DNA of 64,000 nt from DAOULT01 sp964646625 (GTDB taxonomy: Bacteria; Chloroflexota; Anaerolineae; CAZYHC01): assembly GCA_964646625.1 (NCBI GenBank), contig CAZYHC010000020.1:1-64000 (forward strand), in the 5' to 3' direction. Made by a program: the position numbers and the translations under genes. Within the stretch, counting starts at the first letter, position 1, and the number at the start of each line of letters is the position of its first letter. This document shows, piece by piece, positions 42,148 through 51,135 of this stretch. The notes below the pieces were generated by a model. That model ran no database searches, had not been told where the DNA came from, and worked only from the letters and a program-made list of their open reading frames with translations.

Positions 42148-43209
42148 ATGACTCTACGCCCACATCAGCTTGACACGTCCGGCCCGGATGCGGAAAGGTG
42201 GGACGCCTTCGTGGCCGCCCGGCCGGAGGGGCATATATTACAAGCCAGTCGTTGGGGACAGTTCAAGGCCGCTTTCGGCTGGAAAGTGGCCTGTGTGGCT
42301 CTTGAGAATGAAGGTGAGGGCCGGCTGGTGGGCGGGGCGCAGGTACTTTTCCGCTCGCTGGCGCCGGGCCTGACTCTGGCCTACGTGCCCAAGGGCCCCC
42401 TGGTCGATTGGGCCGATGGGGAAACGGTCGAGGCTCTGTTCGCTGCTTTACATAACTTGAGCGGCCAGAGGCGGGCTATCCTCCTCAAGATCGAGCCTGA
42501 GCTGGCCGATACGCCCGCTAAGGCCGAAGTGCTGAAGGCTCACGGCTTCCGTCCCAGCCCGCAGACTGTTCAACCCCGCAGCACCATCCTCCTCGACCTG
42601 GCGACTGATGAGCAGACCATCCTGGCCGGCATGAAGTCCAAAACCCGCTACAACATCCGTCTGGCTGCACGCAAGGGGGTGGTGGTGCGGGAAGGCAGGG
42701 CCGACGACCTGGAGCTTTTTTATCGCCTCATGCAGCTCACGGGCCAGCGGAATGGCTTCGCCGTGCACAGCCGCGAATATTATGAGGAGGCTTATCGTCG
42801 TTTTGTGCCGGCCGGCCTGGCCCGGCTTTTCCTGGCCGACTACCGGGGGCGGACTTTGGCCGCGTTGATGGTCTTTGTTTTGGGCCGCAAGGCCTGGTAT
42901 CTTTACGGGGCCTCTTCTAACGAGGAGCGCCAGCGGATGCCCAACCATCTTTTGCAATGGGAGGCTATCCGTTGGGCCAGGGAGCGTGGCTGTCTCATCT
43001 ACGACCTGTGGGGCATCCCTGACGAGGTGGGGGTCAATCCCCAGCTTTACGACGGAATCCAGACCCGCACGGGAGGACTGTGGGGAGTTTACCGTTTCAA
43101 GCAGGGTTTTGGGGGGCGGGTGGTGCGCTGCGTGGGAGCTTACGATTACGCCTATTCGCCCACCTTATATTGGATTTACAATAAAGCGATGACCATACGA
43201 ACTCAATAA
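42148..43209 (+). CDS. FemAB/FemX-like aminoacyltransferase
   Basis: 353 residues with two GNAT-like halves, as in FemX and related enzymes that use aminoacyl-tRNA to build peptidoglycan cross-bridges. Recognisable blocks are ILQASRWGQFKAAFGWK, KTRYNIRLAARKGV and KPKAWYLYGASS-type strand YLYGASSNEERQRMPNHLLQ. The C-terminus ends GVYRFKQGFGG, the usual FemAB end. The ATG at 42148 is set by GGGAGGG and the promoter; an earlier ATG lies inside the promoter. Chloroflexota with unusual walls often keep such genes; the acceptor is unknown. Confidence 0.87.
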   Translation: MTLRPHQLDTSGPDAERWDAFVAARPEGHILQASRWGQFKAAFGWKVACVALENEGEGRLVGGAQVLFRSLAPGLTLAYVPKGPLVDWADGETVEALFAALHNLSGQRRAILLKIEPELADTPAKAEVLKAHGFRPSPQTVQPRSTILLDLATDEQTILAGMKSKTRYNIRLAARKGVVVREGRADDLELFYRLMQLTGQRNGFAVHSREYYEEAYRRFVPAGLARLFLADYRGRTLAALMVFVLGRKAWYLYGASSNEERQRMPNHLLQWEAIRWARERGCLIYDLWGIPDEVGVNPQLYDGIQTRTGGLWGVYRFKQGFGGRVVRCVGAYDYAYSPTLYWIYNKAMTIRTQ

Positions 43210-43218
43210 TTCTTCCAG

Positions 43219-44724
43219 CTACGCTTCCAGCCAGCCACGGGCGCGCTGGACGGCTCTGTGCCAGCCCCGGTACCCTTCTTCGCGCCGTCCCTCTTCCCAC
43301 TCTGGCCTGAAAACCCGCTCCACGCTCCAGTTGCTCCTGAGCTCGTCCAGGCTGTCCCACAGCCCGGCGGCCAGGCCCGCGGCGTAGGCTGCGCCCAGGG
43401 CGGTGGTCTCTCGGATGGTGGGGCGCACTACTGCCACGTCCAGGATGTCGGCTTGAAGCTGCATCAGAAAATCGTTCTGCACCGCCCCGCCATCCACCTT
43501 CAGGGCTTTCAGCTCCAGCCCGGCATCGGCCTGCATGGCTTCCAGCACTTCGCGGCTCTGGTAGCAAATGGCCTCTAGGGTGGCCCGCACCAGGTGCGCC
43601 CTGGTCACGTACCGGGTGAGGCCCACGATGACCCCCCTGGCGTACATGTCCCAGTGGGGGGCAAACAGGCCGGAGAAGGCCGGCACAAAGTAGATGCCCC
43701 CCGCGTCCTCCACCGAGCGGGCGATTTCCTCCGTCTGGGCCGCATTCTCGATCAACCCCAGGTTGTCCCTGAGCCATTGCACGGCCGCGCCGGTGATGGC
43801 GATGGAGCCCTCCAGGGCGTAAACGGCCTGCCCCTCCTCCAGACCGTAGGCCACGGTGGTCAAAAGACCGCTCCTGGAAGGGACGATCTCTGGCCCGGTG
43901 TTCAAAAGCATGAAGCAGCCGGTGCCGTAGGTGTTCTTGGCCTCTCCCCTCCGGTAGCCGACCTGGCCGAAGAGGGCGGCCTGCTGGTCGCCCAGCGCCC
44001 CGCAGACGGGCACGACCCCACCCACTGGACCGTCCTCCAGGGTATGGCCGTAAAACTCCTTGTCGCTGGAAGGGCGAATGGTGGGCATCATGGCCCGCGG
44101 GATGCCCAGCAGGTCCAGGAGCTCTTCGTCCCAGTCCAGGGTGTGCAGGTTCATGAGCATGGTGCGTGAGGCGTTGGTCACGTCGGTGATGTGCGCCCCG
44201 CCGGTCAGGTTCCAGATCAGCCAGGTATCGATGTTGCCGAAGAGAGCCTGGCCCTGCTCCGCCCGCTCTCTGAGGCCATCCACGTTGTCCAGCAGCCATT
44301 TGATCTTGGGGCCGGAGAAGTAGGTGGCGATGGGCAGCCCCGTTCTCTCCCGGAACTTCTCTTCAAGCCCCTGGTCGATGAGCGCCTGGCAGATGTCGGT
44401 GGTGCGGGTGCACTGCCAGACAATGGCATTGTACAGAGGTTGGCCCGTCCGTGGGTCCCAGACCACGGTGGTCTCCCGTTGGTTGGTCACGCCGATAGCT
44501 GCTAACTCCTCCGGCTGGATTCCTCCGGCCTCCAGGGCGCCGGCTATTACCTGCTGGCTTTTGGCCCATATTTCCATAGGGTCGTGCTCCACCCAGCCCG
44601 GCCGGGGGTAGACCTGCTCGTGCTCCTCGTACCTGGAGGATACCACCCGACCAGCACGGTCGAAAACCATGAAGCGGGTGCCGGTCGTGCCCTGGTCTAT
44701 AGCGGCTGCGTACTTCTTTTCCAT
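43219..44724 (-). CDS. glpK: Glycerol kinase
   Basis: Phosphorylates glycerol to glycerol-3-phosphate; 501 residues. FGGY family signs are AAIDQGTTGTRFMVFDRAG at the start, NTYGTGCFMLLNTG in the middle and LKVDGGAVQNDFLMQLQADI. GVTNQRETTVVWD is the substrate-binding block. No glpF or glpD gene is nearby. The gene is convergent with the FemAB-like gene, and the ribosome site (GAGGAGG) lies about 12 bases from the ATG. Confidence 0.95.
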   Translation of the reverse strand: MEKKYAAAIDQGTTGTRFMVFDRAGRVVSSRYEEHEQVYPRPGWVEHDPMEIWAKSQQVIAGALEAGGIQPEELAAIGVTNQRETTVVWDPRTGQPLYNAIVWQCTRTTDICQALIDQGLEEKFRERTGLPIATYFSGPKIKWLLDNVDGLRERAEQGQALFGNIDTWLIWNLTGGAHITDVTNASRTMLMNLHTLDWDEELLDLLGIPRAMMPTIRPSSDKEFYGHTLEDGPVGGVVPVCGALGDQQAALFGQVGYRRGEAKNTYGTGCFMLLNTGPEIVPSRSGLLTTVAYGLEEGQAVYALEGSIAITGAAVQWLRDNLGLIENAAQTEEIARSVEDAGGIYFVPAFSGLFAPHWDMYARGVIVGLTRYVTRAHLVRATLEAICYQSREVLEAMQADAGLELKALKVDGGAVQNDFLMQLQADILDVAVVRPTIRETTALGAAYAAGLAAGLWDSLDELRSNWSVERVFRPEWEEGRREEGYRGWHRAVQRARGWLEA

Positions 44725-44756
44725 AAATTACAAATATCCTCCTCTACCAATTGATC

Positions 44757-47000
44757 TCAAAAATCTGGATACCACCAAACCGGAGAGCCTGCCGGGTGGC
44801 CGTCAAAGAACCTGGTGTCGGTCAGGGGAAAATATTCTACCGAACTATCATAGTTCTTTTCAGTTTTGTAAATGTTAGATATACCGTCGTCTTCCTGCGC
44901 AACAATAACCTGCCTCTCGCCAAGAGCGTCCCGGCCGCCCCAGCTTGGGTGCGCTTGTGCCTGATCGGCTTTGTACGAATCGAATACATAGTCTAACCAG
45001 AACTCGTAGGTTCTCATAAGGCCGTCACGGTCGGAGAGAAACAGTATATTTGTGTCAGGTCCAGGTCCAGTGGCGGGATCGCGGTCGTCCGCCGGATCGG
45101 TGGTGAGTTGTGCCCTCAATGACACCCGTTGGAAATCGGGAACATCCATCAGGTAGAGGTCATTGTTGCCGCTGCGATCGCTGGTGAAGACAAATGCTTT
45201 GCCATTGGACAACCAGGCAGGACTCCAATCACCGACCTCGTTGTTTGTCAGGCGGATCTGCTCTTGACCATCGCTGTTCATGGCGTAGATCTCTGGATTG
45301 CCATCCCGCGTGGAGACGAAGGCGATGAAACGACCATCGGGCGACCAGGCCGGCAACGTATCGTCGCCGGGGTCGTCCGTCAACTGGCGCAGGTCGCAAC
45401 GCGTCGCCGCATCGGGTTGTGTCGGATCGCAGTCGGCGCGGATGGAGTAGATGTCCCAGTTGCCGTTGCGATCGCTTTGAAAGGCGATCCGGGTCCAGGC
45501 GGGCGACCAGGCTGGGAATTCGTCGCTGGCCGGGTGGTCGGTGACTCGCTGCAAACCACTCCCTTCGGAGTCCATGGTATAGATCTCCCGATTGCCGTCT
45601 CGGTCCGAGGTGAAGGCGATGCGGGGTGTCCATTCTTCCAGCGTATTTCCCCCATCGGTTGAACGGTACACGAGCTTGTGAGACTGAACGACGAGCGTGC
45701 CATCGCTGGTGTAGTCTGGCGAGACAGAGATGGACTCAACCGCCACATACTCTGGGTAGGTGAAAGCGGGCAGGAGGTTCCAGGTATGCCCGCCGTCGTC
45801 GGAACGGTAGAGTTCCGAACCGATATAGGCAAATTGGATGCCGTCTGCTTCTGGGCCGGTTAGATCATACAAGGCAGGTTTTTCCCAGGTTTGGGGAAAG
45901 GGACCAACGGGCAGGATGCCCAGGGTATGCAGTTCCGCGACGGGCAGGGCTGTAAGCCAGCCATTACCGAGCAAGTACAAGGTCTGGCCGTCGGGGGAGA
46001 GGAGCAGGTCTGCCGGTGGTTCGGTGGTGAAGGGCAGAACACTTTGTAAGGAGAGGTCGCGTCCACGCAGCACCCACAATCCTCGCTCCTGCAAGATATA
46101 GATCCAGTCACCATTTGCGTCTGTGGCTGGCAAACCGTCGAAGGTTTCCGCGCTGTCCAATAGCTCACCTCGCTGGTCAAAGATGAGCAGGCGGCCAACG
46201 GTAGTGCGGTATACCGCAACGGAAAAAGCACGGTCGCTCTGCTCGGCAATGGCCGGTCGGGATAGAAAAGCGAACCCCCTGCTATCATCGTACATGGAGC
46301 CAGTTTTGGTCAGTGGATCTGTGTTGTAGATACCGACGGATACGCTATCGCGCGGTGATGTGCCCGGCGTGGAAAGGTATTGAACGTAAAGCTGCCGGGA
46401 TTCTGGGGCCATAACCAGACCAATTGGTCCGCTCCTGCTATATGGCGTCATCGGTGGCAGAATGACCGACTGGGGTGCCTGGCTCAGGTTGTCCAGATCG
46501 TATGCCCATAACGCCTTCCCAGCCCGGTCCTCTTCTGGTATTTGCGCATACGCAATCATAAAGAGCTGCTTCCTCGGATCCACAGCCATAATGCCAGTTT
46601 TATCCAGGGTCGTAATCCGGTCAAAGGTGTTGCGATCCAGGACCAACGTTTGGGTGAGCATTTCGCCTCCGACAAAAAGGCGTGTTTCATCAGCTACCAG
46701 GCTTATCAGAGTCCTTGGCCCTACCCCTGGCGGCGTTGAATAACTCCCCATAGCCGGAACGAGGGGCGATGACTTAGCCAGGGGGGCCAGACTATCCGGC
46801 GCCAACTGGAATAGACTGTATGTTGCATCCAGAACAAAAAGCGCCCCGTCGTCGGCAACGGTCCAGGCCAACAGGGGGCGGACAGGGGTGCCAACGGTCG
46901 CGGAGAGCGTTTTAGACGGTATTGCTGCACTGGTGAATGTGGTCACAGCCAGGATGGTGCTCAACAACAAGATTTGCGCCAACGTCTTTTTGAAAGACAT
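44757..47000 (-). CDS. Large secreted protein with two propeller parts (BNR-like and TolB/PD40)
   Basis: 747 residues with a signal peptide (about 1-28). The first 330 residues form a WD40-like propeller (LLSPDGQTLYLLGNG). A BNR/sortilin-like segment (YRSDDGGHTWNLLPA, YRSTDGGNTLEEW) follows at about 400-465. The rest is a PD40 array: IAFTSDRDGNREIYTMDSEG, PAWSPAWTRIAFQSDRNGNW, PAWSPDGRFIAFVSTRDGNP. There is no catalytic site. The ATG has GAGGAGG eight bases upstream. It is divergent from wecC. It is probably an extracellular binding protein. Confidence 0.82.
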   Translation of the reverse strand: MSFKKTLAQILLLSTILAVTTFTSAAIPSKTLSATVGTPVRPLLAWTVADDGALFVLDATYSLFQLAPDSLAPLAKSSPLVPAMGSYSTPPGVGPRTLISLVADETRLFVGGEMLTQTLVLDRNTFDRITTLDKTGIMAVDPRKQLFMIAYAQIPEEDRAGKALWAYDLDNLSQAPQSVILPPMTPYSRSGPIGLVMAPESRQLYVQYLSTPGTSPRDSVSVGIYNTDPLTKTGSMYDDSRGFAFLSRPAIAEQSDRAFSVAVYRTTVGRLLIFDQRGELLDSAETFDGLPATDANGDWIYILQERGLWVLRGRDLSLQSVLPFTTEPPADLLLSPDGQTLYLLGNGWLTALPVAELHTLGILPVGPFPQTWEKPALYDLTGPEADGIQFAYIGSELYRSDDGGHTWNLLPAFTYPEYVAVESISVSPDYTSDGTLVVQSHKLVYRSTDGGNTLEEWTPRIAFTSDRDGNREIYTMDSEGSGLQRVTDHPASDEFPAWSPAWTRIAFQSDRNGNWDIYSIRADCDPTQPDAATRCDLRQLTDDPGDDTLPAWSPDGRFIAFVSTRDGNPEIYAMNSDGQEQIRLTNNEVGDWSPAWLSNGKAFVFTSDRSGNNDLYLMDVPDFQRVSLRAQLTTDPADDRDPATGPGPDTNILFLSDRDGLMRTYEFWLDYVFDSYKADQAQAHPSWGGRDALGERQVIVAQEDDGISNIYKTEKNYDSSVEYFPLTDTRFFDGHPAGSPVWWYPDF

Positions 47001-47029
47001 ATCTGTGCCTCCTCATAACGAAATATAAT

Positions 47030-47058
47030 TTGACAGCCGAGATGAAGGGTATTACAAT
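47030..47058 (+). promoter_or_regulatory. Sigma-70 promoter for the wecC-like gene
   Basis: TTGACA (47030-47035), a 17-base spacer and TACAAT (47053-47058). The leader is about 25 bases with GGGAGGAGAG before the ATG. Confidence 0.82.
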
Positions 47059-47088
47059 ACAAATACTGCGACTCTGGGAGGAGAGAAG

Positions 47089-48372
47089 ATGACAGAAAAG
47101 ATTTGTGTCCTGGGACTGGGCTACATTGGACTGCCAACCGCCAGTATGTTCGCCACTCACGGCTTTGAGGTGGTAGGAGTCGATGTCGATAGAGCGGTGG
47201 TGGAGACCTTGAGCGGCGGCGACGTTCACATTGAGGAGCCTGGCCTCAGGACCATTGCTCAGGCGGCCCTCAAGTCGGGCAACCTGTCAGTCAAAATCAA
47301 CCCTGAACCGGCCGACGTTTTTATCATTGCCGTGCCCACCCCGATCTCCGCCGATAAACGGGCCGATCTCCGGTACGTCAGATCGGCGGCGGAGTCTATC
47401 GTGCCTCATCTACGCCGGGACAATCTGGTTATTCTGGAATCTACCTGTCCGCCTCGAACCACCATAGACGTGGTGATGCCCATTCTGGCGAAATCAGGTT
47501 TAACCGCTGGCCCGGATTTCTCGCTGGCCCATTCGCCGGAACGGGTTTTGCCCGGCCAGATATTGACCGAACTGGTGAAAAACGATCGAGTTATCGGCGG
47601 CATCGACCGTCGTTCGGCTGAACGAGCCAGAAGGATGTACGAGAGTTTCGTGGAGGGTGGCATCTGGCTGACCGACGTCACCACCGCGGAGATGGTTAAA
47701 CTGATGGAAAATACCTATCGCGATGTCAACATTGCGCTGGCTAACGAGCTTGCAATGCTCGCCGAACAGATAGGCGTCGATGTTTGGGAAGCGATCAGGC
47801 TGGCCAGTCGCCATCCACGCGTCCAAATTCTGCAACCAGGGCCAGGGGTAGGCGGTCATTGCATTGCCGTTGACCCCTGGTTTCTGGTGGAGGCTGCCCC
47901 GGAAAAAGCCCGGTTGCTCGAGCTGTCCAGGCAGGTTAATGACCACATGCCGGCCCACGTAGTCGAGTTGGTCGAGGAAGCCACGGAAGGTGTAGAAAAT
48001 CCAGTGATCGCCGCGCTGGGCGTGACCTACAAAGCCAACGTCGATGATATCAGGAGCAGCCCGGCTTTAGAAGTAATCAGGCAGCTCTTGAGAAAAGGCT
48101 ACCAGGTTCGAGCCTGCGACCCTAACGTCCGGGGATTGTCTGGAGAGTCGATGCCGCTCGTCCCCCTGCAAAGTGCTCTCCAGGGCGCGGATTGCCTCCT
48201 GTTGTTGGTTGACCACCGCCAGTTTAAAGAGCTCTCACCCCAGGACGTTGGCCCGTTGATGAGGCATAAGCTGATCGTGGATACCAGGAGATGCTGGCAG
48301 TACAGGGAATGGAAGAGGGCTGATTTCAAGATAATTGTGCTGGGCAGTCGCTCGGCGGTTGAAAACGACTAA
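47089..48372 (+). CDS. wecC: UDP-N-acetyl-D-mannosamine dehydrogenase (WecC type)
   Basis: Oxidises UDP-ManNAc (or a related UDP-sugar) to the uronic acid, with NAD; 427 residues. The NAD motif is VLGLGYIGLPTASMFA. The catalytic cysteine lies in GPGVGGHCIAVDPWFL, the WecC/WbpO-type version. LMENTYRDVNIALANELAML is the helical block; ALGVTYKANVDDIRSSPALEV is the C-terminal domain. It would supply a sugar acid for surface polysaccharide. The matching epimerase is not in the window. It has its own promoter. Confidence 0.9.
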   Translation: MTEKICVLGLGYIGLPTASMFATHGFEVVGVDVDRAVVETLSGGDVHIEEPGLRTIAQAALKSGNLSVKINPEPADVFIIAVPTPISADKRADLRYVRSAAESIVPHLRRDNLVILESTCPPRTTIDVVMPILAKSGLTAGPDFSLAHSPERVLPGQILTELVKNDRVIGGIDRRSAERARRMYESFVEGGIWLTDVTTAEMVKLMENTYRDVNIALANELAMLAEQIGVDVWEAIRLASRHPRVQILQPGPGVGGHCIAVDPWFLVEAAPEKARLLELSRQVNDHMPAHVVELVEEATEGVENPVIAALGVTYKANVDDIRSSPALEVIRQLLRKGYQVRACDPNVRGLSGESMPLVPLQSALQGADCLLLLVDHRQFKELSPQDVGPLMRHKLIVDTRRCWQYREWKRADFKIIVLGSRSAVEND

Positions 48373-48408
48373 AGTCGCTACTACAAAGTGTAGTGACGAC
48401 TTCAGTCG
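48366..48408. terminator. Imperfect inverted repeat between convergent genes
   Basis: A 43-base near-palindrome (CGACTAAAGTCG facing CGACTTCAGTCG) includes the wecC stop codon and ends five bases before the MttB-like stop. It may serve as a two-way terminator. Related GACTTCAGTCGT words recur at 54150 and 55395, so it may belong to a repeat family. Confidence 0.45.
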
Positions 48409-48412
48409 TCTG

Positions 48413-49873
48413 CTACTCCAGTGGCGGCAACTCCTTCAAACCCCTTTTCTGGGCGGCCCGCAGGGTGATATCCCTCAATTCTTTCACCACCTCTGGGGGC
48501 AGGGCCTTTGGTTCGTATTGGGCTACCAGTTCCCCCACCCGTTCGTGGGCGCGCTCGGCCGCGTCTTTGGCTCCTTTCTTCTCCCAGGTCTGCCGATAAT
48601 CGCGGTCGATGACCGCCGAGGGGATAAACAGCTCTTTCTTAAACCACTTCAGGGTATGTTTGCTGGCCATGAAGTTCCCGGCGTGGCCTACCTGACGGAT
48701 AATAGCCAACCCCAGTGGCTCCTCGGAGGCGTCGATGCCCCGTACCAGGCGACGAGCCATCCCGATCAGTTCGGCGTCGATGACCATCTTTTCGTAACTG
48801 AAAGAGCTCTCGAAATCCAGCATCCCCGCCCCGGAGACCATGTTGATCCCGGCCAGGGCGGCCAGGACGTTGCCGATGCCGGATTCAAAACCGCTCTGGG
48901 CGTCCACCACCTTGGCGTCGCTCATGCCCATGTAGGCGTGGGTGGGGAGGCCCAGGTATTTGCCCACCTGGGCGTAGGCGCAGTCGATCATCATGGTCTC
49001 GATGGCGCCCATGGGCGGCGTGCCGGTGCGCATGTCAAACGCGGCTGGAGAGCCGCCCCACACGATGGGCGCCCCGGCTTTAGCCAACTGGTGGATGGTC
49101 ACTCCGCTCAGACACTCGGCGGCGTGCTGCACCACCGAACCGACCAGGGTGGCCGGGCCAGTCGCTCCGGCCAGGGGCATAGAGACCAGTTCGGCCGGAA
49201 CGCGGTAGCGGGCGCAGTCGATCATGTTCTGGCAGGTGATCTCGCTCCACAGCAGGGGTGGCGAGGGGCAAACGTCGAACACAGCCAGGGGTTTTTGGGC
49301 CAGGGCTTCCTCGCTGCCGGCCACCGCCACCAGAAGGTCCTTCATGATGGGCCAGGTTTCGACGGCGAACGCGCCCGTCACCACCGGCTTTTTGGAGTAA
49401 AGCAGAACCAGGTACAGACGGTAGAGATCGGCCATGCTTTCCGGCACGTCGGAGCAGATCAGGGCCGTGCTCACGGCGTCCAGTTCGGGCAGCATCTCGG
49501 CCAGTTTGATGTAGGTCACGAAATCAGAGGTGACTGCCTTACGGGCCTGCCTGGCCCCGTAGTCCATGATGTATATCGCCGCCGAACCGGGGTCGAACTG
49601 TACGTCGTCGTCGCCATAGTGGACGCTCCTGCTCCCCTCGGCATCGTAGAGGTGGAATGAAGAGGGCGCCGTTTCGACCGCTTTCTGCGCTATCCTGGCC
49701 GGGATGCGGGCCACTCGGTCATTCCAGTTGACTTCGGCCCCGGCCTCGGATAGCAGCCGCAGGGCTTCGTCGCTGTGGATGCGCACCCCGGGGTCCGACA
49801 GCAGGTCGTAAGCTTCGGCCACAATGCGCTCGATGGTCTCTTGGTCCAGAAGTTCCAGCTTGGGTTTGGGCAT
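48413..49873 (-). CDS. MttB-family methyltransferase without pyrrolysine
   Basis: 486 residues of the trimethylamine methyltransferase (MttB) family, a TIM barrel that moves a methyl from a quaternary or tertiary amine to a corrinoid protein. The frame is unbroken, without an internal TAG codon, so it is a non-pyrrolysine member; such proteins use substrates like glycine betaine, proline betaine or carnitine. Typical blocks are LLSDPGVRIHSDEALRLL and GMLDFESSFSYEKMVIDAEL. The ATG has GGAGG four bases upstream. It follows an aminotransferase gene. The substrate is not predictable here. Confidence 0.87.
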   Translation of the reverse strand: MPKPKLELLDQETIERIVAEAYDLLSDPGVRIHSDEALRLLSEAGAEVNWNDRVARIPARIAQKAVETAPSSFHLYDAEGSRSVHYGDDDVQFDPGSAAIYIMDYGARQARKAVTSDFVTYIKLAEMLPELDAVSTALICSDVPESMADLYRLYLVLLYSKKPVVTGAFAVETWPIMKDLLVAVAGSEEALAQKPLAVFDVCPSPPLLWSEITCQNMIDCARYRVPAELVSMPLAGATGPATLVGSVVQHAAECLSGVTIHQLAKAGAPIVWGGSPAAFDMRTGTPPMGAIETMMIDCAYAQVGKYLGLPTHAYMGMSDAKVVDAQSGFESGIGNVLAALAGINMVSGAGMLDFESSFSYEKMVIDAELIGMARRLVRGIDASEEPLGLAIIRQVGHAGNFMASKHTLKWFKKELFIPSAVIDRDYRQTWEKKGAKDAAERAHERVGELVAQYEPKALPPEVVKELRDITLRAAQKRGLKELPPLE

Positions 49874-49901
49874 CGTACCTCCAAAGTGTTAGTATATTTC
49901 C

Positions 49902-49934
49902 AGGTGCCTGGCACTTCCAAAGTGCCAGGCACCT
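49902..49934. repeat. Perfect 15-bp stem hairpin between two genes
   Basis: AGGTGCCTGGCACTT (49902-49916), a 3-base loop and AAGTGCCAGGCACCT (49920-49934). It lies between the aminotransferase stop and the MttB-like start. Both strands would form it. It looks like a REP-type dispersed hairpin; it may also slow transcription into the MttB-like gene. There is no T-run, so simple termination is doubtful. Confidence 0.7.
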
Positions 49935-49944
49935 TCTTCTTTAT

Positions 49945-51120
49945 TCACCTATTCATTCTCTCGCGGATAACCTCCCCCAGAATGGCTATCCCCTTCTCGA
50001 TGTCCTGAGACGAGAGGTAGCTGAAGGCCAGCCGGAAGTTGTTTTCGCCTCCTCCCTCGGCAAAGAAGGGTGGGCCGGGCAGGAAGGTGATCCCCTGCTG
50101 TTCCGCTTCGGTCCGTACCTCCTGGGCCGCCAGCCCCGGCGGCAGGGTCAGCCACACAAAGAATCCGCCCATAGGTTTGGTCCAGCGTACCTCTTCGGGC
50201 ATGTGGGCCTTAAGCGCGGCCAGCATGGTATCGCGCCTGCCCCGGTAGCGTTCCACTAAAGTGGCGACGTGGGGTTCAAGCAGCCCCCGCAAACAGTAAT
50301 CAGCCACCACGTAGGATACGAAGGGGTTAGCCCCTCCGGCCGCGGCCGCCAGGCCGCTGTCCATGAGCCTGTCGATCCACTGCGGAGCAGCCATGATCCA
50401 TCCCAGACGCAACCCGGCCGCAATGATCTTGGAGAAACTGCCCAAACGGAGCACCGTCCGCCCCTCGTCCAGGGCGTAGAGCGAGGGGGGGATGCTCTTT
50501 TCAGGGCAGGTTTCGTAGCATAGATCGCGGTATACGTCGTCTTCTACGATCAACATCCCGTGGAGGTAAGCCAGGGCAATCAGCCTTTCGCGCCGCTCCA
50601 GGTTGAGGGTCAGGCCCGAAGGGTTCTGAAAATTAGGGATTACGTAGATGAACTTGGGCCTTTTTCCTCTGGAGGCCAGCCACTCCAGGCGTCGTTCCAG
50701 CTCTCCGATCAGAAGCCCTTCCCCGTCGAGGGGAACCTGTACAATGTTCAGGCCGTAATCGCGCAGGATCATCAAGGTTTCGTGGTAGGTGGGGGCTTCG
50801 ACCAGCACCGTATCGCCTGGCCGGGTGAAGAGACAGCAGATCATGTCCAGGGCTTGTGAGGCCCCGGCGCTGATCAATAAATTCTCGCGAGCCAAAGTCA
50901 GGCCCTCGTCTCGTTGAAATTTGGCCTCCAGGTAATCCAGCAGAGGCCCATAGCCCCGGGTCGGGCCATATTGTAGTGCTGCGCGGCCTTTCTCTTTCAG
51001 GGCTGTGTGGCAGGCGGCGATCAGATCCTCGATAGGAAAGGAATCCGCGTCGGGGAAGCCGTAGATGAAAGAGATGGCGCCCGCAGGACCACCATCGCTC
51101 TGTATCTCTGCATCGCTCAT
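49945..51120 (-). CDS. PLP-dependent aminotransferase (2-aminoadipate / MocR-like group)
   Basis: 391 residues, fold-type I. ISFIYGFPDADSFP is the start motif of the aminoadipate-transaminase branch; LISAGASQALDMICCLF, YVIPNFQNPSGLTL, VEDDVYRDL and the PLP lysine in RLGSFSKIIAAGLRLGW follow. It has no helix-turn-helix part, so it is an enzyme and not a MocR regulator. The amino donor is unknown (aromatic, branched or 2-aminoadipate). It is followed by the MttB-like gene across a hairpin. Confidence 0.88.
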   Translation of the reverse strand: MSDAEIQSDGGPAGAISFIYGFPDADSFPIEDLIAACHTALKEKGRAALQYGPTRGYGPLLDYLEAKFQRDEGLTLARENLLISAGASQALDMICCLFTRPGDTVLVEAPTYHETLMILRDYGLNIVQVPLDGEGLLIGELERRLEWLASRGKRPKFIYVIPNFQNPSGLTLNLERRERLIALAYLHGMLIVEDDVYRDLCYETCPEKSIPPSLYALDEGRTVLRLGSFSKIIAAGLRLGWIMAAPQWIDRLMDSGLAAAAGGANPFVSYVVADYCLRGLLEPHVATLVERYRGRRDTMLAALKAHMPEEVRWTKPMGGFFVWLTLPPGLAAQEVRTEAEQQGITFLPGPPFFAEGGGENNFRLAFSYLSSQDIEKGIAILGEVIRERMNR

Positions 51121-51135
51121 CGAAATTTATCCTCG

